A model generated the notes under the pieces. The model worked only from the letters and a program-made list of their open reading frames with translations, was not told the origin of the DNA and did no database searches. The position numbers and the translations under genes were made by a program. A DNA stretch of 64,000 nt from Verrucomicrobiota bacterium (GTDB taxonomy: Bacteria; Verrucomicrobiota; Verrucomicrobiia; Limisphaerales; JACRJY01). Location: positions 1 through 64,000 of the forward strand of contig JACRJY010000012.1 in assembly GCA_016235585.1 (NCBI GenBank). Reading direction: 5' to 3'. Shown here piece by piece: positions 24,997 to 34,216 of the stretch (position 1 is the stretch's first letter; each line of letters starts with the position of its first letter).

Positions 24997-26343
24997 TTAC
25001 CCGCCGACTCTGACGCCCTTTATTCGCAGCCGCTGTTCCAAGTCCACGGGCACTGTAAATGCCAATGCCTTGCCTGCCTTTCGCTGTTCCAACAGACCGC
25101 GTTCAGCAAGCCCCAACAGATCCAAGCGGGCGGTGTCATAAGCGATTCCGTGGCGCGCCATGTGTCCGGCGATGTTGTAACTGAAACCCGGATGCCGGAT
25201 GGCGTGTGCCAGCACCGCCTGCTGGCGGTGGTTCAAGTCGGGATGTCCTTGAAGAACCGCCATCGTTGCTCGCGTCTCCTTCGACTTGCGCGCAACATAG
25301 TCGTGCAGTTCGATCAGTGCCTTCTTAATCACCTCGGCTTGATGAATGATGAAATAGGTCAGATCGTTGTCATCTGTTTCGGTGTGCAAAAAGGCGGTCC
25401 CATATTGCACCGGCGCTTTGCGGAGAATTTGAGAGATGGAAATGAACTCAAACAGCCAGTAGCCCGAATGCAGCATCAACCAATAAAACAAAGCTCGTGC
25501 CGTTCGACCGTTCCCGTCCACGAACGGATGGTCGTATGCGAGCCAGAAATGCAGAATGATGCCGCGAACAACCGGATGGATGAAGTAGTCAGGCGACTTC
25601 GCGTTGGCAAAGTCACACATCAACTCCAGCCGCTTCGCCAGTTCACCGGCAGGCGGAGGCGTGTGAAACACGTTTCCCTCCATGTCGGACACGTTGATGT
25701 TCTCGTTAGCTAACCGAAGCCGCCCAACTCCGTCCGCGATGTCGAGCGTGCCTCCCGATATTTCGCGGTGAACTTGAAACACCAGTTCCGGCGTCAGCGG
25801 ACTGTCCTTCCACTCCATGATGCGCTGCATCGTCAGGTAGTTGTTGACGATCATCCGCTCGCTGCGGTCGCGCGGCTTCCGTCCTTCAGCCAACATCTTC
25901 TTGGCGACCTCGCGTGTTGTGGCCGCGCCTTCCAACTGACTTGAGGTGATGGCCTCCTCCATCAGCGAGCGCACAAGATAACGATCTCGTTCTTCGGGAT
26001 TGGTGACCGGTTCCGGGATTTCGATAAGAGTCCCGCCGTTGCGGTCAATCTGGTGCAGTAATTCGACGACTACCTCCGGCATCCCGAAAGCGAAACACTC
26101 ATCCGCCTTATCCCGCAGTGGCACTCGGCGCTGGTTGCCCATGCGCTGAAACTTCAACGCGAGCCACCAGTCTTCGTGTGTGCAGCCCTTCGGCGGCGAC
26201 CGATGTTTCAATTCGTCCCAATGAAAGTATCGCGATAGGCAACGAAGGTCTGCCTGCGCTTCAAATACCAGCTTCATGCGCGACGGATCCTTGAGACGCG
26301 CTATAAGCTTGTCCAGTGGTGGTGGCGATTCGGGAATTCGCAT
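24997..26343 (-). CDS. Fic-domain protein (class II, self-inhibited) with C-terminal winged helix
   Basis: The 448-residue protein contains the Fic catalytic motif HPFVDGNGRTARALFYW, which transfers AMP or a related group from a nucleotide to a target protein. TSSQLEGA about 100 residues earlier fits the inhibitory S/T-x3-E-G/N motif placed N-terminal to the Fic core (class II). The C-terminal 90 residues (DLNHRQQAVLAHAIRH, then LDLLGLAERGLLEQRK) look like a winged helix-turn-helix, so it may bind DNA. The gene is visibly lower in GC than its neighbours. No partner antitoxin gene is seen. An operator-like array lies just upstream. Confidence 0.88.
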   Translation of the reverse strand: MRIPESPPPLDKLIARLKDPSRMKLVFEAQADLRCLSRYFHWDELKHRSPPKGCTHEDWWLALKFQRMGNQRRVPLRDKADECFAFGMPEVVVELLHQIDRNGGTLIEIPEPVTNPEERDRYLVRSLMEEAITSSQLEGAATTREVAKKMLAEGRKPRDRSERMIVNNYLTMQRIMEWKDSPLTPELVFQVHREISGGTLDIADGVGRLRLANENINVSDMEGNVFHTPPPAGELAKRLELMCDFANAKSPDYFIHPVVRGIILHFWLAYDHPFVDGNGRTARALFYWLMLHSGYWLFEFISISQILRKAPVQYGTAFLHTETDDNDLTYFIIHQAEVIKKALIELHDYVARKSKETRATMAVLQGHPDLNHRQQAVLAHAIRHPGFSYNIAGHMARHGIAYDTARLDLLGLAERGLLEQRKAGKALAFTVPVDLEQRLRIKGVRVGG

Positions 26344-26348
26344 GACAA

Positions 26349-26438
26349 CTACCGATTAATTACCGATTCATACGAAATCGGTAAAATAGGCGCAAGAGCA
26401 AACTACCGATAAAAGATAAAACGGTAGCAAGTCGGTAG
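26349..26438 (-). promoter_or_regulatory. Array of ACCGAT/ATCGGT operator-like sites upstream of fic
   Basis: Six copies of a CTACCGAT-like half-site occur in 90 bases. TTACCGATT (26360-26368) and AATCGGTAA (26376-26384) make a perfect 9-base inverted repeat with a 7-base spacer, and CTACCG...CGGTAG makes a second, shorter one. The stretch is much richer in A and T than its surroundings. The winged-helix tail of the adjacent Fic protein is the obvious candidate binder (autoregulation). The rest of the 26344-26544 gap shows nothing else I can name. Confidence 0.55.
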
Positions 26439-26544
26439 TTGATCTGACCACAGTCTAGCGTGGAAGGGGTCTAGCTCCACCACGACCCGTTGGGTGCGGC
26501 GGATCTGTTGCCGAACTTGTCGAGCTGGAACGCCGGCTCCCCCT

Positions 26545-29500
26545 TCACATCACCGCCGCCAGTTCCGCCCCGATCAGTTCCTTCGTCTTCGCCTTCGCAT
26601 CCGCGAGTTGCACTTCGCCCTTGTCGAGCTTGGCGAGGAAGGCTTTCTGGGCGAGGTAGTCTTTGTTCACCACACCGGCTTTGCTCTGGAGCATACGCCA
26701 GGCTTTGCGGCGTTCGATGGCGAAGAGGACCATCTGCCGCGTGACGGCGTAGTATTTGAACTTCCCGTTGATCTCCGCCTTGATGTAGGTGCCGAAGTTC
26801 GGGACGAAGCTGCGGTGCTTCGGGTCGAACACGCGGCGATGGATGACATCGTCCTGCGTGATGAAGAGGAGCATGTCATCGAAGGGGACAAGCTTCGCGG
26901 CTTCCTCCTCGGTGATACTCTTCACGTGCTTGCGGAAGCGGCCCTCGGTGATGGCCCAGTGCGCCACGCTGTAATTGTATTCCTCGCCGTTGCTGGCGTA
27001 TTTCGTGCGCCACCAGTCGCGGTCGGTGCTCGGGTTGCCCTTGAGGTCGAAGGCTTCCTGCGAGGTCTCGCCCTTGCGCGGGTTGAAGACGAACTCCGGC
27101 ATGCCGCGCGCGTCGCGGACCATCTTGGCCTGGTCGGCGCTCATGTTGTCGCCCACGCCGTGCTCCGGCTGGCAGGTGGTGTAGCACTGGTAGAACGCAG
27201 TGCCGCGATACTCCAGTCCGTCGAGCATGGCCTTGTAGAGCTTGGCCGCGTTGGCGATGGAAACCTGCGCGACGAACGGCGAGCCGTGTCCGCTGGTGAA
27301 CGCCTCGGAGACGTTCTTCTTCTCAATCAACTTGCCCTGCGACGCGACGCCGAACTGGTTCATGTCGTAACCGCCGAGCATCGTCGAGCTGTCGGAGTTC
27401 TGGCCGCCGGTGTTCGAGTAAACCTGCGTGTCGAGCATCAGAATTTTGATGTTCGGGCGGTTCTGCAACATGACCTTGGAGACATTCTGGAAGCCAATGT
27501 CGCCGAGCGCGCCGTCGCCGCCGATGACCCAGACCTTGGGGAGTTCCTTGATTTCCTGCTCGGTCATGAGCGCGTCATCAAGGTGCGTGAGGGTGAAGTA
27601 TTCCGCCGCGCTCGCGACGTTCTCCGTGCGGTCGAGCAGCATGTCGGTGAGGCGCTCGGGCACAACGGAACTGCGCGCGTGATGGACGATGACCGACTCG
27701 GCCATGAGCCACGAAATCGTGGAGCCATCCTGGAAGAGCGAGTTCATCCACGGATACGGATGCGGATTCGACGGCGGCGTGGAGCCATACACGGTGTTAC
27801 AGCCGGTGCTCGCGCCCATCATCATCACGGACATGCCGTTCGCGCGACGGCCGTCCACGGCCTGGAGGTCTTTGTGATTGAACGCGTCCTGCTTCAACAC
27901 GGCCACGAGTCCGCCAATCAACTGCTCGTCCGTGATGGCCCCATGCTTCGCTTCGTAATCAGCGATGCGCTTCGCGGTGTCGTCGTCGTTCTCGCCGCCT
28001 AGCCCGATGATGACGTGGGCGAACGTGGTGCGGAACAATTGATACTCGGCCTCGTCGCGAGCCTTGAGCGCCGCGAGTTTCTGTGCGCCTTCCTTCTCAA
28101 GACGTTCGGCTTTGGCGCGGAGGCGGTCGGCCTTCTTGTGATAGAGCGGCCGCATGTAAGCCTCGGTCGTGCTGGCCACGGCGCGGAGGATGGATTTCTC
28201 GCCGCAGCCGGCGCACGCGCCGTCGCCGGAGACGAGCGCCTCGTAATTGCGCCGCACCATGAGGTGATTGCGCAGCGCGGCCTCGCGGGAATTGGCGGCG
28301 TCGCTGTCGTTGTAGAGGCCGAGGAATTTCTGCGGCGTGTCGGGCATCAATCGCGAGAAAATCTGTGCGGTCGTGAGGTCGGCGTTGAGTTCCTCCGTCT
28401 CGCGCGTCATGCGCAACGCGTCGTGGTCGCCGCAGACTTGCACGCATTCGCCGCAGCCTTTGCAAAGGTCGCTGACGAAAATGGAGAACAGGCCGCCGGC
28501 GCCCGGCGTCTTGGTTTCGAGCGAACGGAAGATGGCCGGGACGTTCGAGTAGGCAAGCGGCAGCTTGGCAATGATGCCGGTGAACTCAGCCTTCGCGGCG
28601 TCCGCGATGCCGGCCAGCGCGGTGACTTCGGCGGCGATGATGTCCTTGAACGGCACGTTGGTCTTGGCCTTCACGGACTCGCTCATCTTGGCGCGCGCGC
28701 GCGTCTCGATGCCGGGGAGTTCGTTGAGCACCTTCTTCCGCTCGGCGGTGTCCTTGATGTAATTGACCGCGGCGGTCTTGAGCACGGTCGCGACGTCCTG
28801 CGCCATGTTGGGCAGCGCGGTGTCGGGACAGGCGGTGATGCACTCCATGCATTGCGTGCAATTCTCCGCGATGTAAACCGGCGTCTCGCGGCGCGCGACA
28901 TACTTGGACTGCGTCAGGCCCGTGCCCGCGCCCATGACGCCCACGGACGCAAACGCGCCGGCGGGTTGGTGGTAGCCGAGGCCCGCGCGGAATTCGCTGT
29001 CGAACTTGGCCAATGATTGCAACGGAATGCGCGACTGCTGCGCCGGTGGCGTCGGAACACCACCGCACGCCGTGCCGCAACCGGCCGTCGGGAGCAAGTC
29101 GTGCTGGCCGAGCGGGAGCACCGGCGGATTGCGCATCGAGGAGCGGTCGGGGTCGGCGGATTCGCCGTATTTGATTTCCACCACGCGCGAGAAGCCCTCG
29201 GTCATCACCGTCATGTTCGAGGTGACGACGGCGTCGCCGAAGCGTCCGAACTTTTTCTGATACTGCTTCTGCACGCTCTCCAGAAATTTGTCCTCGCTGA
29301 TGCCGAATTCCTGAAGGAACGGGCTGACGCGGAAGAACGCGCCGAGGAATGAATTGCCCTGCATGCGCAGTTGCAGCTCGGTCTGCTTGGTCGCCTTTCG
29401 TGCGATGTCGAAGCCGGGCAGGATGAAGACGCGGATGCCGTTCTCCTTCACGAACTGGCGATACTTGGCCGGGATGCGCGTCCAGGCCGTCTCAGGCGAG

Positions 29501-31293
29501 TCGCTTGATTCCCAGACGAACGCGCCGCCCTTCTTCAAACCTTCGAGCGGGTTGGTGTGCGTGAACGCCTTCGGGTCGCAGCAGAGCACCACGTCCACGT
29601 GGTTCAACTCGCAGTTCACCTTGATGGGCTGCGGCGCGACGGTGAGATAATAATTCGTGGGCGCGCCTTTTTTCTCCGAGCCGTATTTCGGATTCGCCAT
29701 CACGTAGAGCTTCTCGACCATGAAGCCGTCCTCGTCGCGCTCGCCCGCGCGCTCGGAAATGTATTGGCCGAAATCGCCGACGAGTTCGCCGAGATTCTTG
29801 CCCGTCGTAATCATGCCCCAGCCGCCGATGGAGTGGAACCGCACCGCAATGGAACCCTCGGGCAGCAGCGAAGGCGTGTCCTTGCTGATGACCGCGTAGG
29901 GATGGTCCACGCCGAGCACGAAGAACGTCTCGCCGTCGGCCGCGCTCGCGCCGTCCTTGCGTTTGCTCACGCCGGTCGCGAACTCATACGCGCCGAGCGT
30001 GTGCTCCGGGCGGAAATCGCGCGAGCCGATGCCATAAGCGCCGCGGAAGAGGCGCGGCGTCTCCGCCGGTGTGAGCGCGGGAAGTGCGCCGCCGAACTTC
30101 GTTACCTCGTTCGCCTTGCTCAAGGCCACGCGGATATCGCGCGCGAGCGGATTGTCACCAGCCAGACCTTCGTCGGTGCGTTCGAGAATGATGACGTTCT
30201 TCTTCCCGCGCAGGGCATTGATGACGGCCGCCTCGGGGAACGGCCGGATGACGTTGATGTGAATCGAGCCGACCTTGGCATTGCGCTGACCGCGCAGGTA
30301 ATCGCACGCCGCCTCGATGTTGTCCGCCGCGCAGCCGAGCGAGACGAACACCGTGTCCGCGTCCTCGGTCTTGTATTCGTGAATTAGCCCGTAGTGCCGG
30401 CCCGTGAGCCGGCCGAACTCCGCGTAGGCATGTTCGAGGAAGCCGAGGATGGGCTCGTTGAAATTGTTCCGGCGCGCCACGACGCCGTTCATGTGATGCT
30501 CCTGATTCTGAACCGGACCGAGCAGCACGGGATTCTTGAGGTCCATCATCTGCGGCACACGGCGGCGCTTCGGCCCGAACAGTTCGCGCTGCGCCGGCGT
30601 GGGGCAATCGATCATCTCATCCGCCGCGCCGAGGAATTCGCGCAGCAACTCAGCCTCGGGCGCGAGATACATGCGCTCCGAATGGGTGGTGAGCATGCCG
30701 TCCTGGATGTTCATGCCCGGATTCAGCGCGAGTTCGTTCACCTTGCGAAGAATGATCCCCTGATCGGCGCACTGCTGCGCATCTTTCGACATCAGCATCG
30801 TCCACCCCGTATCGAGCGCACCGTAGAAATCATCGTGGCCGCAATGAACATTCAGCGCGTGCTTCGTCAGCGCGCGCGCGCCGACTTCGATGACCATTGT
30901 CGAGAGCTTGCCGGGCGCGTGATAATACTGCTCCATCGCGTAGGCGATGCCCTGGCCGGAGGTAAAGTTCACCGTGCGCCGACCGCACACCGCGTAAGCC
31001 GTCGCGCCACCCTGCGCCGCATGCTCGCCCTCCGTCTCGATGGCGACCTTCTGCTGGCCCCAGACATTGAGTTCGCCCGTCGCGTAGGAGGCCTGATAAA
31101 TTTCGCCGCCCTCCGTGCTCGGCGTGATGGGATAAAACACGCCGCCCTCCGTGATGCGCGTCTCGACATGCTGCGTGACGAGCTGGTTGCCATTACACGT
31201 CACGCGGATGCCGGGATATTTGGGCTTGTGGCGGGACGGTTTTGGACTCTTGGCAGCAGTTGCGCCATGGGCGATGGCAGTTTCACCAGTCAT
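26545..31293 (-). CDS. nifJ: Pyruvate:ferredoxin (flavodoxin) oxidoreductase, long single-chain form
   Basis: The chain is 1582 residues, well above the roughly 1170-1250 of usual single-chain enzymes. Domains in order: N-terminal pyruvate-binding domain (GGVFYPITPSTEGGE), the transketolase-like domain II, the gamma domain (FHSIGGWGMITTGKNLGELV), two ferredoxin-type motifs (CTQCMECITACP and CKGCGECVQVCG), and the thiamine diphosphate domain (GDGACAGCGEKS, GGDGALGDIGFQN and SNTGGQNSDSS). It oxidises pyruvate to acetyl-CoA and CO2 and reduces ferredoxin, so the organism probably has an anaerobic or microaerobic phase. Extra length is spread over the N-terminal half, between the two cluster motifs, and before the TPP domain. 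Confidence 0.92.
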   Translation of the reverse strand: MTGETAIAHGATAAKSPKPSRHKPKYPGIRVTCNGNQLVTQHVETRITEGGVFYPITPSTEGGEIYQASYATGELNVWGQQKVAIETEGEHAAQGGATAYAVCGRRTVNFTSGQGIAYAMEQYYHAPGKLSTMVIEVGARALTKHALNVHCGHDDFYGALDTGWTMLMSKDAQQCADQGIILRKVNELALNPGMNIQDGMLTTHSERMYLAPEAELLREFLGAADEMIDCPTPAQRELFGPKRRRVPQMMDLKNPVLLGPVQNQEHHMNGVVARRNNFNEPILGFLEHAYAEFGRLTGRHYGLIHEYKTEDADTVFVSLGCAADNIEAACDYLRGQRNAKVGSIHINVIRPFPEAAVINALRGKKNVIILERTDEGLAGDNPLARDIRVALSKANEVTKFGGALPALTPAETPRLFRGAYGIGSRDFRPEHTLGAYEFATGVSKRKDGASAADGETFFVLGVDHPYAVISKDTPSLLPEGSIAVRFHSIGGWGMITTGKNLGELVGDFGQYISERAGERDEDGFMVEKLYVMANPKYGSEKKGAPTNYYLTVAPQPIKVNCELNHVDVVLCCDPKAFTHTNPLEGLKKGGAFVWESSDSPETAWTRIPAKYRQFVKENGIRVFILPGFDIARKATKQTELQLRMQGNSFLGAFFRVSPFLQEFGISEDKFLESVQKQYQKKFGRFGDAVVTSNMTVMTEGFSRVVEIKYGESADPDRSSMRNPPVLPLGQHDLLPTAGCGTACGGVPTPPAQQSRIPLQSLAKFDSEFRAGLGYHQPAGAFASVGVMGAGTGLTQSKYVARRETPVYIAENCTQCMECITACPDTALPNMAQDVATVLKTAAVNYIKDTAERKKVLNELPGIETRARAKMSESVKAKTNVPFKDIIAAEVTALAGIADAAKAEFTGIIAKLPLAYSNVPAIFRSLETKTPGAGGLFSIFVSDLCKGCGECVQVCGDHDALRMTRETEELNADLTTAQIFSRLMPDTPQKFLGLYNDSDAANSREAALRNHLMVRRNYEALVSGDGACAGCGEKSILRAVASTTEAYMRPLYHKKADRLRAKAERLEKEGAQKLAALKARDEAEYQLFRTTFAHVIIGLGGENDDDTAKRIADYEAKHGAITDEQLIGGLVAVLKQDAFNHKDLQAVDGRRANGMSVMMMGASTGCNTVYGSTPPSNPHPYPWMNSLFQDGSTISWLMAESVIVHHARSSVVPERLTDMLLDRTENVASAAEYFTLTHLDDALMTEQEIKELPKVWVIGGDGALGDIGFQNVSKVMLQNRPNIKILMLDTQVYSNTGGQNSDSSTMLGGYDMNQFGVASQGKLIEKKNVSEAFTSGHGSPFVAQVSIANAAKLYKAMLDGLEYRGTAFYQCYTTCQPEHGVGDNMSADQAKMVRDARGMPEFVFNPRKGETSQEAFDLKGNPSTDRDWWRTKYASNGEEYNYSVAHWAITEGRFRKHVKSITEEEAAKLVPFDDMLLFITQDDVIHRRVFDPKHRSFVPNFGTYIKAEINGKFKYYAVTRQMVLFAIERRKAWRMLQSKAGVVNKDYLAQKAFLAKLDKGEVQLADAKAKTKELIGAELAAVM

Positions 31294-31441
31294 AAATCAA
31301 TGACAATTCATTCTTCCCCAGGCTCCACCGGTCATCGGTCAACCCGGAGAATGCCCAAACTATACGAGCGCTCCACCGGGGACACAAAAGAAAAAGCGGC
31401 ACAAGCCGAAGTTTCGGCGGGAGTCCGGCGAACCGGCGGGC

Positions 31442-32314
31442 CTACTTTGGCGGCTCGTTCTTCCGCAGCCAAGCGAAGTAGTCGTCGCGCAACGCGGCGG
31501 GCGCGTTGTCGGAGGGGGAAAACCTTTTGGCGAGCATCACGAGCTGCTGCGAAGTCAGCCCCCGCGCGCGCCACCAGTTCGCGTCGGTGAAATCGGCGTC
31601 CTTCAGGTTCACGTTTGTCAGGCGGGCCAGCGAGAGGTTCGCGCCGCGCAGGACGGCGGCTTCGAGGCTCGCGCCGGTCAGGTCGGAGCCGGCGAGGTTG
31701 GCCCGCGACAGGTTGGCCAGATACAGGATGGCGTCGGTGAAATCCGCCGCAAGGATGACCGCGTCCTGCGCGTCCACCTGCTCCAGGTTTGCGCCGGTGA
31801 ACTTGGTGCGGCGCAGTTGCGCGCGCTGGAGCCGCGTTTGCAGCAAGTCCGCGCCCGACAAGTCCGCGCCGGACAAGTTTGCGCCGGACAAATCGCCACT
31901 GGCGAACTTCGCCTTCGCCAGCTTCGCGCCGGCGAACATCGCCTTGCTCAAGTCGCTCCCGGTGAAGTCGCCGCCGGACAGCTCGGCGCTCGGCATCGAG
32001 ACGCCGGACAGCTTGAGGCCGTCGAGCCGCGCGCCGCGCCAGTCCCTGTTGCCGGCGATGACGAGCGCGACGAAGGCGTCCGCGCGCTGCTTCGCTGGAA
32101 ATGCGCCGTGGCCCACGACCCAGAATTGCCGCTCCAGCGTCGCCTGTCGCCGCACCGCGAGCGAGTCGCGCAGCAGCCAGACATTCCACGCGAGCAGCGC
32201 GGCGAACAGCAGCAGCACCGCCGCGCCGATAAATTTCCGGCCCGGCCCGCGCCGCGCCGCCAGCGTCCGTTCCAGCGCGGCGACGCGTTCAGGAAGATTC
32301 GAGTCTTCGCCCAT
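31442..32314 (-). CDS. Membrane-anchored pentapeptide-repeat protein
   Basis: This 290-residue protein has a short cytoplasmic N-terminus, one span (FIGAAVLLLFAALLAWNVWLL) and then from about residue 90 a run of pentapeptide repeats of the A(D/N)LxX type (GANLSGADLSGADL, RANLAGSDLTGASL), which fold as a right-handed quadrilateral beta helix. The C-terminal 40 residues (LTSQQLVMLAKRF) are helical. Such proteins serve as scaffolds; no specific role can be given. The gene is upstream of, and on the same strand as, nifJ, about 150 bases away. Confidence 0.82.
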   Translation of the reverse strand: MGEDSNLPERVAALERTLAARRGPGRKFIGAAVLLLFAALLAWNVWLLRDSLAVRRQATLERQFWVVGHGAFPAKQRADAFVALVIAGNRDWRGARLDGLKLSGVSMPSAELSGGDFTGSDLSKAMFAGAKLAKAKFASGDLSGANLSGADLSGADLLQTRLQRAQLRRTKFTGANLEQVDAQDAVILAADFTDAILYLANLSRANLAGSDLTGASLEAAVLRGANLSLARLTNVNLKDADFTDANWWRARGLTSQQLVMLAKRFSPSDNAPAALRDDYFAWLRKNEPPK

Positions 32315-32434
32315 ACGGCGTTGGTTATAGCAGAATGAAATTTTTGGGACAGCCTTTGATTGGCCTCTCTTTCCTGATGAAAGGCATCGCGGTTTTGCGG
32401 CGTAGCCGGTAGCCTCTGCCGCGATTTTACGCCC

Positions 32435-34201
32435 GTGAACAAAGCCGATTCAAATTCACAGCCGCCCGCCCGTCGCCGCCGGCAGTTTTGGTTCCGCTGC
32501 GCGGCGGTGGTGCTCGGCCTGCTCCCGTTCGTGCTGCTGGAACTCGCGCTGCGCCTCCTCGGCGTGGCCAGCCCCGCGAACCAGCGCGACCCGCTCGCGG
32601 GCTTCAACCAGCAGCAGACGCTCTTCGAGCGCGCGGGCGGCGTGTATCGCGCGCGGCATTCGCGCGAGCCGTTCTTCGGCCCGCAGGAATTCGCCGCGAG
32701 CAAGCCCGCCAACGGCTACCGCGTTTTCTGCTTCGGCGGCTCGACGGTTTTCGGCCATCCCTACACGGCGGACACGGCGTTTCCGAAATGGCTGGAGCTG
32801 GAACTGGCCGCGCGCCAGCCCGCACGCCGCGTCGAGGTCGTGAACTGCGGCGGCGTCTCCTACGCCAGCTACCGGCTCGCGCCCATCGTGCGCGAAGTGC
32901 TCGGCTACCAGCCCGACCTCATCGTGCTCGCCATGGGTCAAAACGAGTTTCTGGAAGACCGCACTTACCAGGCCGAGAAGCAGCGCTCCGGCCTGCGCCG
33001 CTGGCTGGAAGACCGCGCCCTTTCGCTTCGCACGGTGCTGCTGCTGCGCCGCTGGTTTCATCGCGGAGAACCATCTGCCGCCAGCGCTGCTGAAAATTTT
33101 TCCGCCGCCCCGCCGCTTTCCCCCGAAGTGAACGCGCGGCTCGACGACGCGCGCACGGGCTACGGCTCGTATCACCGCGACGACGCGTGGCGGCAACAGG
33201 TCGTCCGCCAGTTCGAGGACACGTTTCGCGGCATGATTGAGGCGTGCCGCGCGGCGGGCGTGCCGGTGCTCGTCGTCACGCTCGGCACGAACCTGCGCGA
33301 CTGCCCGCCGTTCAAGGCGGAGCACCGGCCCGGCCTCACGCCGGAGCAAGAGTTGCAGTGGCAGGTGTTATTCGATGCCGCGACCGAGATGGAAAAATCA
33401 AACCCCTCCCGCGCGCTCGAACTCTACCGCAAGGCCGCGACGATTGACGGCGAACACGCGCTGCTCGCCTGGTGCACGGCGCGCGTGCTGGACCGGCTTG
33501 GCGAGGCCGGGCAGGCAAAAGAATTTTACCAGCGCGCCAAGGAGACCGATGTCTGCCCGCTGCGGATGATTGAGCCGGTGTTTCAAATCCAGCACCGCCT
33601 CGCTGCCGAGACGAAGACGCCGCTCGTCAACGCGCGCGAACTCATCGCGGCCCGCTGCGCGGAGGGCATTCCCGGCAGCGAGCTTTACGTGGACCATGTG
33701 CATCCCGCGATTGGCGGGCACCAGTTCATCGCCGCCGCCATCGCCGCGAAGCTGGACGAGACGAGGCTGTTTCCCCTCGCCGCGTCGTGGAGCGCGGAGG
33801 CGCGGCGCGCGGCGTATCGCCGCCACTTCGCGCAACTGCCCGCGACCTATTTCCCCAATGGCCGCCGCCGCGTGGAGTGGCTGGAAAACTGGGCGCGCCG
33901 CCAGAAGCTCGCCGCAGAGACGCTCCCGGCGGATGCGCGCGGGTTCCTGCGCCAGGGCATCCGCAGCCTCGATTTTGGCGACGAGCAGGCCGCGTGGGGT
34001 TCGTTCATGACCGCGCTGCGGCAGGAGCCGGCCCCGGCGAAGGATTTGTTGCGGCACGTCGAGGAGCTGCTCGAACAAGGCCGGCCCGCCGCCGCCCAAA
34101 GCCTGCTCACCGGGCTGAAAAGCGCCGTGACCGACTCCCGCTGGAAGGAAGAGATGGAGCGAATCGCCGCGCGCGTGGTGAGCGACCTGAACGCGCGTTG
34201 A
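32435..34201 (+). CDS. Membrane-anchored SGNH/GDSL hydrolase with embedded TPR region
   Basis: The 588-residue protein begins with a GTG and has a basic N-terminus and signal anchor (CAAVVLGLLPFVLLELALRLL). The hydrolase motifs are FCFGGSTVFG (nucleophile Ser), VVNCGGVSYASYR (Gly block), IVLAMGQNEF (Asn block) and ELYVDHVHPAIGGHQF (Asp-x2-His). A TPR-like stretch (SRALELYRKAATIDGEHALL) is inserted between the Asn block and the catalytic Asp/His, with more helices after the catalytic domain. It probably acts on an ester in the periplasm or outer surface. It is not next to an MBOAT, so it may be a free-standing esterase. Confidence 0.78.
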   Translation: MNKADSNSQPPARRRRQFWFRCAAVVLGLLPFVLLELALRLLGVASPANQRDPLAGFNQQQTLFERAGGVYRARHSREPFFGPQEFAASKPANGYRVFCFGGSTVFGHPYTADTAFPKWLELELAARQPARRVEVVNCGGVSYASYRLAPIVREVLGYQPDLIVLAMGQNEFLEDRTYQAEKQRSGLRRWLEDRALSLRTVLLLRRWFHRGEPSAASAAENFSAAPPLSPEVNARLDDARTGYGSYHRDDAWRQQVVRQFEDTFRGMIEACRAAGVPVLVVTLGTNLRDCPPFKAEHRPGLTPEQELQWQVLFDAATEMEKSNPSRALELYRKAATIDGEHALLAWCTARVLDRLGEAGQAKEFYQRAKETDVCPLRMIEPVFQIQHRLAAETKTPLVNARELIAARCAEGIPGSELYVDHVHPAIGGHQFIAAAIAAKLDETRLFPLAASWSAEARRAAYRRHFAQLPATYFPNGRRRVEWLENWARRQKLAAETLPADARGFLRQGIRSLDFGDEQAAWGSFMTALRQEPAPAKDLLRHVEELLEQGRPAAAQSLLTGLKSAVTDSRWKEEMERIAARVVSDLNAR

Positions 34202-34216
34202 GCGCGACGTTCGTAT

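Noticed and set aside
26344-26544. tRNA or small RNA gene between fic and nifJ
   Set aside because: No cloverleaf or conserved tRNA boxes were found; the short repeats there fit protein-binding sites better.
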